A stretch of 64,000 nt of DNA, from positions 5,022,272 through 5,086,271 of the forward strand of contig NW_004450397.1 in assembly GCF_000321225.1 (NCBI RefSeq), written 5' to 3'. Positions 1-12,547 of the stretch are shown one piece after another. The translations under genes were made by a program, and so were the position numbers. Under the pieces are notes generated by a model. It was not told the origin of the DNA and made no database searches. It worked only from the letters and a program-made list of their open reading frames with translations. Position 1 is the stretch's first letter, and each line of letters starts with the position of its first letter. Origin of the DNA: Odobenus rosmarus divergens. Its lineage: Eukaryota > Chordata > Mammalia > Carnivora > Odobenidae.

Positions 1-610
1 CAGGCCTTTATGCGTAGAGTCATGGGACTCCAGGGGTTCCAGGGGCCCTATACAACTATTTTACAGGGTTTAAGGATGGATATGACCAAACCTGGCACCT
101 TCTTCTGGGCCAAAACCACACAAGGAAAGAAGAGAAACAACTGAGTAGTCAAGGGCACTCAGTCAAGCCACATAGTTTAGATTCTTAGAATCTGGTATCA
201 TCTGAGCCACCCATGATGAGTCACTTCCAAGCAGTCACTGCCTTCTTATGGGCTGGAGCCTGGTCTTGACAGAGAGGAATTTCAGCAAGAATAGATGTCA
301 CCAGCTCCTTATACAGTCACAAAACTACCTCTGCTGTATTCAGAGCCATGGAGCACCCGCACTGCATTCTTTCCTGCCTGTGAAGCTTCTGTGGACCTCC
401 CCAACACCCAAAAGAAGAGAAGAGAAAAGAAGGAAGGAAGGGAGAGGGGAGGGGAGGAGAGAAAAAATCTTTTCCAGTAAGACCCAAGTCATCCAGCAAC
501 CTCTGCATTGCTCTTTCTGACTACCCTCCAGTACATGTTCCTCATGTTGGACCCCAAAGCTCCCTTCCAACCTCAGAACTCTGTTTCTGAAAGCCCTCTG
601 TGACTTCTGA
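1..610. other. Unassigned non-coding DNA with a purine-rich tract
   Basis: No gene or recognised repeat is seen here. Positions about 403-466 form a nearly pure A/G tract on the plus strand. Short open frames over this tract are low-complexity and are not believed. Confidence 0.5.
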
Positions 611-611
611 T

Positions 612-1236
612 TGCCCCAAGTTCAAGACCAAACTCCTAAACATGGGGGATATAGTTCTTCATGATCTGGTCCCTGCTTTTCCCTTCTACTTTGCCTCTCA
701 ACACTTTCCATAATCCTATATACGTGTCCTCTCCCCTTCTTTCCCCACTCCTCTTCCTTCTCCTCGCCTCCCCCCCTTCTGTCTTTCTAAACTCCCTGCC
801 CACCTCTCCCCTTCCTCTGCTCTTCCCCCCTTTCCCCTCCATTCACACTAGACTGCCTGTAATTCTCAAAAAAACAAAAACAAAAACAAAAAAACAAAAA
901 AACACACACCCTCCCTCTTGTGTCCAGATCTTTGCTAATGAACTTCTCTTTGCCTGGAATTCCTTCTACTATCCCCTTAATCTGTTAACTAACTCCTCCT
1001 TAATCTCTAGGACCCAGTTGAGCTTTCCTCTAGGCAGCCTATTTCCTGACGCCCTCATACCTCATGTCTACCTCTGTAATGCAGCATTACACCCCACGGT
1101 ATTTCACTCTCCAGCCTCAATGTTCTTCCCTTCCACAGGACTTCTCAAAGAAAGGGATGGCATCCCTGTCATGTTATCTCTGCAAAACGCAGTGCCTGGT
1201 ACATAGAAGAAGTCCAAATATTAGTAGAATAGATGG
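612..1236 (+). mobile_element. L2 LINE 3' portion, ancient
   Basis: The stretch follows the order of the mammalian L2 3' region: 'atgatctggtccctgc' near 662, a CT-rich segment, 'tttgcctggaattcc' near 949, an 'acccagttgagc' block, and a close near 1192 with 'gtgcctggtacatagaag'. A CT-rich low-complexity tract (about 725-845) and a CAAAAA-type simple repeat (about 867-905) lie inside it. A 181-residue frame over 661-1206 is an accident of this composition. The family call is from memory of the consensus. Confidence 0.65.
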
Positions 1237-1289
1237 CATCAACATCCATGTAAACTTATGCCCATCCCAGGCAAGGGGTCTCAGTCTGC

Positions 1290-1405
1290 TCTTCTCATGT
1301 TACAGATTAGATCAGACCCAGAAAGAGGTCAAGTCATTTGTACAGAACATGATGCTATTAATAGAAGAGCTGAAACTAGAACCCAGGCCACTGGGCTGTG
1401 AGATT
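1290..1405 (-). mobile_element. MIR SINE fragment
   Basis: The plus strand reads like the reverse complement of MIR: an 'acagatta...' block, then 'agaggtcaagtcatttgtac', then 'gctgaaactagaacccagg'. It is strongly diverged, as expected of MIR. Confidence 0.55.
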
Positions 1406-1560
1406 CTCCAGGACAAGGAATGCATCTTATTCATCCTGTAACTCCAGTGCCCAGCATCCTATCTGGAGTCAGATGCGCTATGGTTGCACCATGAGGTCGG
1501 CTACCCAGTGTCGTGTCTGGAAAGTAGTGGGTGCCTAATGAATGAATGAATGAATGGGTA
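1406..1560 (+). mobile_element. L2-like 3' end with short AATG repeat
   Basis: The text 'aatgcatcttattcatcctg', then 'agtgcccagcatcc' and a terminal 'gggtgcctaatgaatgaatg', matches the usual end of L2. The AATG tetramer is repeated at 1537-1556, where L2 copies commonly end. Confidence 0.5.
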
Positions 1561-2290
1561 TACTGACACCGATCACTTTCCACTGCCCAGGGCAAATGGA
1601 ACATTATGTTCCATTTGATCATGCTCGACACTAAACTGAACAATTAGAGCCCTATGATGCACATTAGTGTACAAGTCACCTGCTGTCAAGATTTACCAGG
1701 CAAACTGACAACTGTCAAATTGCTTAAATTTTGTGCAGTATTGACATAAACTGCATTTACTTCCTGCACTGATGCATTACAATAGCTGATTTGGCATCAC
1801 ATACAGACTTGACCTAGATATACTATTACCACTGTTCCAACAGAAGGAAGCTGCTGCTATTTTTAAAGTTCCCCTGGAAAGTAAATGATATGATTCTCCT
1901 GCTTACCTATTCTGATGTCATTCAAACCTCCAGGGAGGATAGTTCCTCTTTACATCCTGCTAAAATCACTACCTTATATTTGGAATGTTTCTCCCTACAG
2001 GTCAGACCACAGATGATAGCTCCTTCTGCCCCAGTGTCTGCCCAATATTCCTGACTGAGTAGCCGGTACAGGTGAAAGGGAGTGAGCGTCCATGTGATGC
2101 TCACACAGACAGCAGCATGTAGGTGGGGACTGGTTAGTGCTGCCACCTGGGCAGGATTCAATGGGCTTACAGAGGGGCTGTGTCATGTGGCATCCTTGTT
2201 AGTTTTTCAGTACAGGCTTCAAAAAGTGACTCTAAAGGAGTCAGCATTTCAAGTTTAACTTTCCATTTGAGTTATTTGCTCCACGGTCAC
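1561..2290. other. Unassigned non-coding DNA
   Basis: No gene, structural RNA or recognised repeat is seen. Open frames here are short and show no known domain. Confidence 0.4.
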
Positions 2291-2292
2291 AC

Positions 2293-2432
2293 AGCTATTA
2301 CCTTCTCTGGACCTTTTTCCCCATTTATAAAATAGGCCTGATAATAATATAAGTCTCTTAGGTATCATTGACTATAACTCATAGAACATACTTTATATTG
2401 TGCCTAGCGCATGATGTACAATAACTGTGCAC
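2293..2432 (+). mobile_element. Possible MIR fragment
   Basis: MIR-like blocks occur in sense order: 'ctctggacctttttcccc', 'atttataaaataggcctg', 'ataataatat' and 'ttgtgcctagcgcatgatg'. Divergence is high, so this is tentative. Confidence 0.45.
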
Positions 2433-4290
2433 GTGCATACACACATGCCTCCCAGGGCCGTGAGAAGTCATTCTGATGGGTAAATCAACATCTGTGCTGT
2501 GACTTTCTATTTGGGGACTTACATTTGAAAACACTGTTTTCTCTGTTCATATCCTATTAATCCCTTTATGGATCTGCAGCCCTTGGAACATGCTCTGAGG
2601 ATGACTGCCCACTATCTTCAGGTTTCCCTAGGGCCCTCCAAAGCAAATTCCATGTTCGGTGCCATAGCTTGTATTTGAACAGATATCCCAAACGTGCACC
2701 CCACTTTTGGTGACAATCAGTCCAATTGTTTTCTTTTGACATTATAAAGGGAGGGAAAAAAAGAGAGCTAATTGCATTTATATAGGTGGAAGATGGCAAG
2801 GGGGTAGTGGTAGATAACCCACTTACCTCCCTTCTGCTTCTCACTGCAGAGCACGAATGTAAGACAGAGACCTCGGCTTGGGAGCATGGGAGGCCCAAGC
2901 AATGGACAAAAGCCAGTTCCAAATTAATGGAGTATTTTAGGAAGCATATCAGAAAAGAAAACTTTATTAGAAGTCAAATAAAAAAAATCATAGTAGTCTA
3001 GTGCATGTTGAGCAATCACATTAGCAAGGACTGAGTAGTTAAGGACCACCAGGGAAGAAAGGCATATCAAAAAGCACAAGCAGGGGACAGGCAAGATGTG
3101 ATTGTGACAGAGAGTCACTGTAGCAGGATCTGGAAGCAGAGAAATCCCTCCCGGATGGAGTGACTTCTCTTGGCCACCGGGACCAAGGGTTTACACCAGA
3201 TTTGGAGTAAGGCATTACTGGAGAATAACTACCAGATCTCCAGTAACTGGAAGTCTCATCTTTGTAGATTTTGTGCTGAAAAAATTGTGAATGATTTTCA
3301 TTCCATATCCACAATACATACTTGATGAATACTTTTGTCAATTTTAATAATGTTCAAGGAGGACAACCTCTCCAGCTTTATTCAATCTAGGAATCTATTT
3401 AAATAACAATTTGCTACCCAGAACAAGAAAAACAAGGTAAGCAGCATCCTTTACTATTTATAGCATTTTATCATAAGAAAAAAAATGTTTCTACTATAAT
3501 AATCCTCTTAGAGTTCTAAGTCAGACAGTGATTGACTTGTTGCTTGCCACTGATACATAAAAATCATCAAAAGACAATGCAAGGCATCATGGCATGGGTT
3601 CTGTCTCCCCAACTGGACTGTGGTGTCTTTGCTAGTAGAATGTTCCCAGCTTCTAACTTATGTCCAGTAGACATCAGACTTCATCAGCTTCATGGTGGAT
3701 GTAGAGGAGGTGGAGGAGTGATGGGCAGGCATGCATTTCTCCCTCTCTCAGGACGTTAGAGAATGGATCCAACTGTCCCGTAGTGCTTATCCCATCTGAC
3801 GCCTAGTGGCAGTGACTTTGAAGGGGTATTTCAGCCTTGGCATACTCACTAAGAAGTCAGCAGCCTCCTGAGCTGTATGCAGCTCGCATTTCGGGGGTTC
3901 CTGAGCTTAGTCACGCTATACCTCTTGTTTCCCATCATTCTCCCCATCAGAGACCTGTGGTGACATAAGGAGGAGTTTGCCTGTCTCTGGGTCCAACTGT
4001 TTGCTGCTGCTGTTGGCTTTGAGTTCCTCCTGCCTCTTTCCAGGGATGGGATTCAGACTAGGGGAATGGTTTTAACAAGACAGGGAGGAGACCAACTCTT
4101 TAAAACAGGGAAATCTGGCAAAAATATTGGATCCTTCAGGACATACGTAGGGGACTTGGCCCACAAATCTGCCCTAGTTTCAGGTTTGCCAAAAATACTT
4201 GGTGGAGCAATTAAAACGGGTTTGTCTAATAACAGACTTTTCCAAAATTCCTTCATATTCAGAGCTCCATTTGTGCACAAATTAGCCTAA
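2433..4290. other. Unassigned non-coding DNA
   Basis: No gene or familiar repeat is recognised. It contains several minus- and plus-strand frames of 60-120 codons without any domain or signal that would support coding. Confidence 0.4.
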
Positions 4291-4293
4291 GAC

Positions 4294-4475
4294 TGCAATT
4301 ATACCCATGTTACGGATGAAGACAGATTTCAGAGAGGTTAAGTGACTTCTTCAAGACCGCACAGTAAGTTACTAGGGACTAGAGTCTCTCAACAATAAAT
4401 TCATATCTTTTAATGTTTTTATCGCCAGTACCTAAGACAGAACCAGGCTAACAGAAGTTTGTTGTGTAAATGAGG
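4294..4475 (-). mobile_element. MIR fragment followed by L2-like end
   Basis: Positions 4294-4400 read as reverse-complement MIR ('gttacggatgaagacag', 'cagagaggttaagtgac', 'cgcacagtaagttacta'). The following 75 bases resemble an L2 3' end on the plus strand ('ccagtacctaagacagaacc'), but that part is weak. Confidence 0.6.
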
Positions 4476-5087
4476 CTGGGTTGGAAGCCAGCCTTCTCTC
4501 CACAGTTAAGGCTGCCAGATTAGGCAGATAAAAACAGGAATTCCAGCTAAATATGACTTTAGATAAACAAGAGGTATTTTTTAGTATAAGTATGTCCCAA
4601 GTATTTCATGGAAAATCTTTCCTCTCTCTCTCTCTTTCTCCCCCACCACCTCCCAAAATTTGTTAGTACCCCCTCCTTTATTTTCACAGGCTATATTTCA
4701 GTGTCTTCCTGTTTATAATCTTTGTTGCCAACAACTAAAATTCAGTAAAACTCCAAATGCTGATGTTTTTGGCTTTCCATTCATTGGAATACTTTAATGA
4801 AAGATTTTCAATATGTTTTGAATCAAATACATACAAAATGTAGAGAACTTGCTTACAAAAAAGTTAAATCCCCTTAACCTACAGCTCTTAGGTTGACTTA
4901 TTAATTCTTTAATGGATCAAATATTTTAAACATTTTACTCATGAGGAGCAGCAAAGAACAAACGTGTGTTCTGCCATGCTCAATTGTTGTTTTGGATTAA
5001 ATATGTGCTTTGTCACAAAAACTTGTGGAATTTTTCTCTGTGTATATTAAAACATTTCTAAAAATTTTCTACTCTTGTTACTATGTT
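4476..5087. other. Unassigned AT-rich DNA with CT-rich tract
   Basis: A short CT-repeat tract lies at about 4620-4645. The remainder is AT-rich and shows nothing recognisable. Confidence 0.4.
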
Positions 5088-6235
5088 TAATAACTTTTCT
5101 ATTTTAGAAGGATTTTAGATTTGTAGAAAAGGTGCAAAGATAGTACAGAGAATTTCCACGTACCTCTCCCTCAGTACCCCCCACTGAGCTGTTGATATTT
5201 TACATTACTATTGGTACATTTCGGTCATGAGAAACCACAATTGCTACTAACTGAGTTCCCCACTTTGTTCAGATTTTACTAGTTTTTCTTCTAATGTTCT
5301 TCTATTCCAGGATTCCATCCAGGATACCACATTACATTTGATTGTCATGTCTCCTTAGTCTTCTCCGGTCTATGATAATTTCTCAGCCCTTCCTTGTTTT
5401 TCATGACCTTGAGAGTTTGGGGGAAGCCTGCCCAGGCATCTGGCAGAGTGTCCCTGAATCTGAGTTTATCCGATGTATTTCTCATGGTTAGACTGGAATT
5501 ATGGGTTTGGGGCAAGAAGACTACAGAGGGGAAGTGCCCTTCTCATTGCATCATATCAGGGGCACATGCTGTTAACATGACTTATCACTGAGGATGTTAA
5601 CCTTGATCACCTAACTAACTTAGTGTTTGCCAAGTTCTCTACTGCAAAGTCACTTTGTTCTTCCGAAGTCAGTCACTAAGTGCAGCCCATACTCAAGTGC
5701 AAGAGTAGGGCATTAAACTCCTGATATAAGAGGGAGTGTCTAAATAAATTATTTATGTAAATAATATGTGTCTCCTTTCTCCCACTTATTTATTTATTTA
5801 CCCATCCATTTATTTATATCAGTATGGACTTATGGATTTCTTTTTATACTTTGGATTATAATCCAATACTATATTATATATATGTTGCTCAAATTTTTCC
5901 ACCTTTGGACTTTACCAGTTCTTTCTTTTTTTGTAATTTTATTTATTTATTTGAGGGAGTGAGAGTGCATGAGATGGGGGAGAGTCAGAGGTAGAAGCTG
6001 ACTACCCACTGAAGCAGGGAACCTGATGTGGGACTCAATCCTGGGACTCCAGGATCATGACCTGAGCCAAAGGCAGATGCTTAACCAGCTGAGCCACCCA
6101 GGAACCCTGGACATTACCAATTCTTTCTGTTGGCTCTTACGTTTCACCCCCATTAATGTGTTTTTTAGCATGTTCATAATCTCTGGCACTACAAGATATT
6201 CCAGGCTACAACTACTGTTTAATGTTGAACTTTGA
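5088..6235 (-). mobile_element. Old L1 (L1M type) 3' untranslated region, split by a SINE
   Basis: The plus strand shows the reverse complement of an old L1 3' region. Diagnostic blocks are 'ggtgcaaagatagtacagag', 'aggataccacattacatttg', 'attgtcatgtctccttagtc', 'tgcatcatatcaggggcaca' and 'gatgttaaccttgatcacc'. The element resumes after the SINE at 5927-6108 with 'tggctcttacgtttcacccc' and 'ctctggcactacaagatatt'. No coding capacity remains. Confidence 0.7.
5927..6108 (-). mobile_element. Can-SINE, minus strand
   Basis: Reverse-complement carnivore SINE: a T-rich start with 'atttatttatttga', then 'gatgtgggactcaatcctgg' (the B-box region of the tRNA-derived head) and a terminal 'aaccagctgagccaccca'. 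A target-site duplication flanks it: 5907-5926 and 6109-6128, 20 bases with two mismatches. It sits inside the older L1 remnant, so it is the younger of the two. Confidence 0.92.
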
Positions 6236-8950
6236 AGTTTGTTTGAACAAAATTATAAATTATCTGTGCATGACAACAAATTTAAATATATTTCTACTCC
6301 ACTGACTTCTTGAGTAATAACACTATTTTCACTATGACATTTTCCACAGATAATTTGCATTCAAAAACTAATTGTATCTTCAACATTGTACTCTCTATGT
6401 GAATTTACAACAGCATTTACAATCAGGTCAGATGTTTCACTTTCAACAGAATGAACTTTAAAATGCTTTAGTTTGATTCTGTGAATTATATGCAAAAAAA
6501 CCCCCAGTAATTGGAATTAACTGATTTTCAGTTTGAAGTATCCATGACATTTATATAAAACTGGCCTCTTTAACCATGTGCCAATAAAATTTTTGGCTCT
6601 TCCTCTGAGCCAATTTTTTGGCCTCTTCCTCTGTCAATAAAATGTCCACATAACAACTTACCTTCTTTTTTTTTCACGTATGCACAAGACAAACTGGAAT
6701 CAAGAATGAGTAAAATGAATTTAGGAGAGTCATTTGATCTGAATGAAAAGTCATGCCATACCACACAGTGTATAAACACGCTACAACCATGCATGTTAAA
6801 TTGTTGTCTTCAGGCACATTCTTCTCAAAAATAACCACTAACTTCTGAGAGAGATACCAATGATTCCTCAACAGATTTGTGTTCTCTAGTTTCCACTTGG
6901 GTAGTGATATGACCACAGCCCCCATGATGGATAGCTAATGTTGACTAACCCTTTGTGCAAGTTTCATGTTCCCTTTCAACTTTCTTGAAAAATGGGAATT
7001 CAGTACCTATTTTTTGCATTAAACTTACACTCTTATTTTTTACTTTATTGTTTCCAAAAGATTCTTTTAAAATGAAAAACATGAAACAATCAAAATAAAA
7101 AAAATAGTAATAGGTGCATATCATATAATAAATGAAACAAGCAAGAATATTTGGTATTCTATATGCTTCCCAGCAGGACTGCTCAGCTTCTATTTTCTCC
7201 AGCAGTCTCATGTTTATATTAACCTACAAATTTACACACTTCCTACTGACCCCCATCAAGCAGTGGCGTGTTGACCTCTACAGTACATGACACAGCCTAG
7301 AGAAACTGACGGCACAGCAGGCACCTGAAATGGGTACCACCACTGAATCCTCTTCCCACAACTACTTGACAACTGAGGAAGTTAACTTCCCCAAGGTGTT
7401 TATGTCCAAGAATTTTATTTTATCAGAGGGCACCTTACATGCTCTCATTAAGAAAAAGATGCCCATTATGTTACATGGGAAAAAACAGAAAAATAGAGAT
7501 GGATTATTGCTGGTCATTTTCAAATGTAATCATGTATTAAAATGTGTATATACTACTGTACATGACCATAATGGAAGGAGGAAGTCCAAAGTGGAATTCA
7601 ATCTAACCCCTTTTAGCTGACTTTAATGCAACCATTAATGATGATACTTTGTCAGAAGAGGAAGAATCCTGCAAAGTAGGATAAGACACTAGAACAGTAA
7701 GCATTAATTGGAACTGTCCCAGGCAAACTGGAATATAGGGTCAACTTATTTTAAAACTTTGTCCATCATTGTGTAGGCCTCTTGATTCCAAGGTTTTGGT
7801 AAGACTCACAGAATTATCTCCTTCAGAGTGCTGGGAAACCCTGCTTGAGGTTCACACACAGTGGTAGAAATTTTCTCTCTACTATCTGGCACCTGGTACT
7901 TTGTCCAATTATCTCCTATTCGGTTTGGCTCCTGAGAAGAGACATAGGAAACCTTCCAGCAAAATGCTTCCCTATATGACCAGTGTTCTGTCCCAAACCA
8001 TGTGAGCTGGGCTGGACAGTACAGAGATCTTGATTTGTTCCCTTCTCTTTGATCCTTCCCCTTTAGGACAAGTTCCACCATAGGTCTTAAGCTGCCATAC
8101 CTTGTCCCTTTCTCTAAGGTCTCATTTAACCTTTTAGGGCTGAGGATGCCTCCTTATTGAGATTTCCAGATTCCAGGTCTTACCAAGGAGAGACACAAAG
8201 AGGAAAGTGAGATGAGTTTTTCAGAAGCTCTCTCTCCCTTCATTGAAGGATAGAGCTCCATTCTTGGGGAAGGTAGTGGGCAGGGCATTGCACTACAGTA
8301 GCCTCCATGTGTATACATGCATGAAGCTGCCATTTGCCTTTTGCTTGGAATACACAGCAGAGCCACGCACCAGCTAGATAAAGGATTGTGTGTGTGTATG
8401 TGGGGCAGGCAGGGAGAGGACAGCATATACTACCAACAATGCTCATAAATTCACTTCAGAAGCTATTGTGCACTTATCCCCATGTGGTAACCACTAGGCT
8501 ACTTCTTGGAAGTAAAGAATATGTAACATACAACCCTGACTTTGTAGAGTTCATGGTCTAAATCAGAATCTTTCTCACTAAAACTGAAAATTGTATTTTC
8601 TAAGTCCCATCACAATAATGTGCATATTTTGGGGAAAAGTCCATGGTGTTGAATCTGAATGGGAGCCAAACAAACCCATCAGCTGCACAATGACCATACT
8701 CAGACTTTTGGTCCAAACCCAAATACAACCTGGGAATAGCTGCCCATGATGAGGAGCAGTAATGCTGAACCAGGGTATCTTGGTTTATAGCTGGCGCTTG
8801 GTGGTTGAGAGAAATCATGGATGTTGGTTCTTGTGGTATTTGCTCTCTTGAGCGCATATGATAAGTTACAACAATCAACTGAATCTTTATGACAGACATA
8901 AATAGTAGCAAGAAATATATATTTTTGTTCATATAATTTCCTCTCATTTT
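6236..8950. other. Unassigned non-coding DNA
   Basis: No gene or familiar repeat is recognised over 2.7 kb. A small imperfect tandem duplication lies at 6581-6634. Open frames up to about 96 codons (for example 7330-7620 plus) lack recognised domains and splice-site support. Confidence 0.4.
6581..6634. repeat. Imperfect tandem duplication, unit about 28 bases
   Basis: Two units (6581-6609 and 6610-6634) share 'ccaat', a T-run with 'ttggc', and 'ctcttcctctg'. The start of a third unit ('caataaaatg') follows. It is likely replication slippage. Confidence 0.6.
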
Positions 8951-11345
8951 CATTGCTAGGCTTCTTTTGGGGTTTGGGCCTTATGGCGGCCTGCTGAAGG
9001 GCCCAGATCATGTTTCATGATGGGTTTGCTCTGGGAATTAGGGATTGTTCCTTCACCCCACTAGGAAAATTAAACCCTTCTCAAAGGAAGTATGGGTCTA
9101 GAAAACTCTAATCTGCAAATGCGATTGGCCATGTCCTATGTAAAAAGTGTTGTTCTGGGTATATCTAAGTGGACTGCTGCTTGTCTGTGTGTCCCTTCTA
9201 TTGGGTTCCATTGTTTCTCTTGGTCTGGGTAGGACTCTGGGGAGGGCATGGGACTCCCTAAACCAAGAGACCAGCTTTGTTTGGGACCTGAGTTGGGACC
9301 TTTCATTTCATTGATACAGATTAGCTTAGTGACAGAATGGACTCCAGAGCCCAGGACTTAACCCCAACATTTCTTCCACTCACCCAGAGCCCATAGGGTG
9401 ATGGTCTACTTTGCTCTCATTTGGACCTAGCTTGGTGCTGATTTTCAAAGGATTAAGGAAGAAATAATAGCAATAATACTTGCTATAATAATAGCAGTAA
9501 AACTTGAGTGAAAGAGAAATTAAGTTTGAGAATGAAGAAATGATGGACAATTTAGTTGGGTAATTTAATAAACCTCTTGCCTGTATACTATATTTCCTGA
9601 TGACAAATGAATTTAGGCTGGACCTTAGTCCCTGGAGGCCAGCTGTGGGACTTCTCCATCTGTGACCCATCCACTCCCTAAGCACCACCCATAAAGGGAA
9701 TTTAGGATAGATTTACTTTATCCTCCTTAAATTTCTGCAGGACTCAGGGTGGTTCTACTCGCAGTACCAGCACAAAGAGGTTTCTGGTGAAAATAGAATG
9801 GGTCAAATATTTAAAAGACCCTCCATATAGGGTGTCCTTTCTGTGTCCCTGACAAATTTCAGTTTCCTATGCATGAATTTTATTGTTGTTGCCCTTCCCT
9901 CCATAAACGTAAGCTCCATGTTTAATTTTTTCTGTATTTAATGTCACGATTACATGATTCCAGGAGAGTAAATGAATTTACAGACCAATAAATTAGATGT
10001 AGCTACTGAGTGGGTACTCAAAATTCACTCTTCCCCTTCCTAGAGGACAGCAGAGACTCTAGATCTCTTTATTTAGCTAGAAGAAAGGGTCAGGGCATGA
10101 ACCTGTGACTCCTTAATGTTCATCTCAGACCTGGGTACTTGGCAAGGAAAGTTGGTGTTCATGCAACGTGTCCAACGTGTGCCAAGTAGGGGCATGGTGC
10201 TCATATCTATCTTTTATCCCTCCTGATACCTTCCTAGTTTTCTGTGGTTCCTTATTAGAACGGATCTCCTCACCCCAGTAAAGAGTTTCCAAATGAGGCA
10301 AGATGAAGTTTCTTTTGCTAATCTCATGTACTAAAACATGGCTTCATTTGAAAGAGAGCCCTGGACTCGATCCTAGAAGAGAAGGTCAGGCAGTATGCCT
10401 GAGGGCCAGCTGGGGAATGACAGGCCATCGGTGGCCTGATTGGTGTTCACAGGTTGCAAGGGGACAGAGAAGAGATGGTGTTGAATAGTCTCTGTGGTGT
10501 TCGATACCTTCTGTCTATGGTATAGCATGGTCTTTCTGAGATAGCTGAGCAAACTACGCTCCTGGTGACCAAGCATGGTTCCAAATGAAAGATTTTTATT
10601 GGCTGCAAAACTATTGCTGGTTCCAACCTCAACCCATGGGCCTAAGTGTGGAGAAATACTGCAACTGTATTTTTTCATGAATTAGATTAACTTCGATTCC
10701 TAGTCTGGGGTGTTAGGACTTTAGTCTTATTTTTCATCTCCAACCCCCACTCAGGGACTGGGCTGAGTATTCAGGATCTTACATAAGGCCAACTGCTTGA
10801 AGAGGCACCCATCAGCCTTGGTGGGCTGTCCACTCTTTCATGGCAGAGATGTCTACTTGTGTGCCCTTATGCTCCCTTTGGGCCCTTCTCTCTTCTACTT
10901 TCATGCTGTGCTTGAAGCCATGGAGGGAACTTCTGGAGATGCTGTAAATGTCAGGCTGAGGTCATGTCACCGGGTGCAATCCTTGGCTGTCTCTCTAAGA
11001 TTCTTCCACCCCTTTGTGTACCACCAGGAGCTGCCCCAAACCTCACTCTAACCCACCCTTCTGCCCTGGAGAATCCCATTGCAGACAAGTCAACCCTTTC
11101 TTTCTCCACATTTCTCTCCATGGCCTTCTTCCCTCTGTCCTTATACTCTAGTATCTTCAGTAGGTCTTGCTTCTAGAAGCAACAGCATGGAAGTCCTGTA
11201 GAATGGTTCTCCTAAAGCAGTAAGCATCAAACTTGCTGTATACATGAACGGTGGGAGGATAAACAAGAAATCATGGGGAGGGGAAACCAATTAAAAACCA
11301 AAAACTGCCCCAAGGCACTACCCAGAATGATCAGATATTGGGATA
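8951..11345. other. Unassigned non-coding DNA
   Basis: No recognised gene or repeat. Several frames of 60-117 codons occur on both strands with no domain content. The right end runs into the CCTT microsatellite. Confidence 0.4.
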
Positions 11346-11348
11346 CAG

Positions 11349-11386
11349 CTAATCTCTTCTGTTCCCCTTGTTCCTTTCCTTCCTTC
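11349..11386 (+). repeat. Left copy of the duplicated gap edge
   Basis: These 38 bases ('ctaatctcttctgttcccc' and onward into CCTT units) recur exactly at 11452-11489, on the other side of the N run. This is best read as an unmerged contig overlap, not a biological repeat. Confidence 0.85.
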
Positions 11387-11401
11387 CTTCCTTCTTCCTT
11401 C

Positions 11402-11451
11402 NNNNNNNNNNNNNNNNNNNNNNNNNNNNNNNNNNNNNNNNNNNNNNNNNN
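11402..11451. other. Assembly gap of 50 Ns
   Basis: Exactly 50 undetermined bases, a round number that suggests a placeholder rather than a measured gap size. Confidence 0.98.
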
Positions 11452-11489
11452 CTAATCTCTTCTGTTCCCCTTGTTCCTTTCCTTCCTTC
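11452..11489 (+). repeat. Right copy of the duplicated gap edge
   Basis: Identical to 11349-11386. The unique part of this segment appears nowhere else nearby, so the second copy is probably the same genomic locus assembled twice. Confidence 0.85.
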
Positions 11490-11571
11490 TTCCTTCCTTC
11501 CTTCTTCCTTCCTTCCTTCCTTCCTTCCTTCCTTCCTTCCTTCCTTCCTTCCCTCCTTCTTTTCTTTCTGT

Positions 11572-12060
11572 TTTCCTAAGCCCTCACTGGCCCTTGAGAG
11601 CAGGCCATCATAATTGCCTGAGCCACATTCTCTGGGTCCAACAGTACAGCCTGCTCAGGGTGTGACCACACAGCTCCGGGTCCTGTCCTTGGCACTTCCT
11701 TCAGTTGAACTGAATCTGGTCAGAGGTTCCCTGTCCAGTTCAGTGACTGAAACCTTTGTTTCTCCCCAGTGTTTATTTTTTTATTTGGTGCTGAACACCT
11801 CGAGATGGGCTGCCCTCCCCAGGCCATGTCATCCTGCCTACCTACTACTAACATTTTTTTCCTAGCCCCTAAAGGCATTTGAGTTGACACCTCTGATCAG
11901 ATTGTTCTACCACGGGAGGACTGTCAGGTGAGGCAACGAACCCCTTGCTATTGGACCACCATTTCCTGGGAACCTAATGCAGGCTATTCTTAATTGGACA
12001 CCAAATTGGATTGAGAGGCCTCTAAATGCCCCTGTCTCTAATCTTTTAATAGCCAATCAG
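11572..12060. other. Unassigned non-coding DNA
   Basis: No gene or recognised repeat is seen. Confidence 0.4.
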
Positions 12061-12061
12061 G

Positions 12062-12292
12062 GACTGTCTGGGGTCAAATCCTGGTTCTATCACTTATTAA
12101 CTGTGTGACTTTGAACAAGTTAACTTAACCCCTGACAACTTCTTCAGGGGTTTGAGACAACTTCTTCATCCTTAAGGTATGGATACTAATCATCTCCTAC
12201 CTCAGAAAATTGTTGGGGGCTGGGTGGAATATTACATGAGGAGCAGGTAGACTGGTGCCTGGCATATAAAAAACTCTTAGTACAGTTATTTA
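12062..12292 (+). mobile_element. MIR SINE, nearly full length
   Basis: Sense-order MIR blocks: 'caaatcctggttctatcact', 'ttaactgtgtgactttgaac', 'aagttaacttaacccc', 'tggatactaatcatctcc' and a close 'gtgcctggcatataaaaaac'. A local duplication of 'gacaacttcttca' (about 12135 and 12157) lies inside it. Confidence 0.75.
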
Positions 12293-12547
12293 TATCTATC
12301 CTTGCCCTTCCTTTCCTAATTTGCAAAGCAGGGACTGGCCCATCAGCAATGCAGATTTTATGGAGTGACTTCAGGGTTCATAAAACACAAAGTGACCTGA
12401 ATACCTAGCTGACAATGGGCATTCAAGAAAAGCTTTCTTTGCAGCCATAATCGCTGGTCCTCTCTTGATCTTGTTCACCACAGGCTTCCCTAGAAAGGAG
12501 TGCCACCATCAATGCCTTTTCTGAGAGAAGATTTCCATAAGGAACAG
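12293..12547. other. Unassigned non-coding DNA
   Basis: Nothing recognised in this short interval between two old repeats. Confidence 0.4.

Larger units (their letters stand above)
11378..11571 (+). repeat. CCTT/CTTC microsatellite interrupted by an assembly gap
   Basis: Tetranucleotide pyrimidine repeat on both sides of the N run. The array right of the gap is the longer. True length is unknown because the assembly breaks here. Open frames that run through the Ns are artefacts. Confidence 0.9.

Noticed and set aside
661..1206. 181-codon open frame on the plus strand
   Set aside because: It runs through an L2 remnant and a CT-rich tract, has low-complexity composition and no domain.
3790..3815. 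'gacgcctagtggcagtg' as a CTCF site
   Set aside because: The central bases disagree with the core motif, so the match is too weak.
11273..11665. Open frames with runs of unknown residues or Leu-Pro-Ser-Phe repeats
   Set aside because: They are produced by the N gap and the CCTT microsatellite, not by coding sequence.
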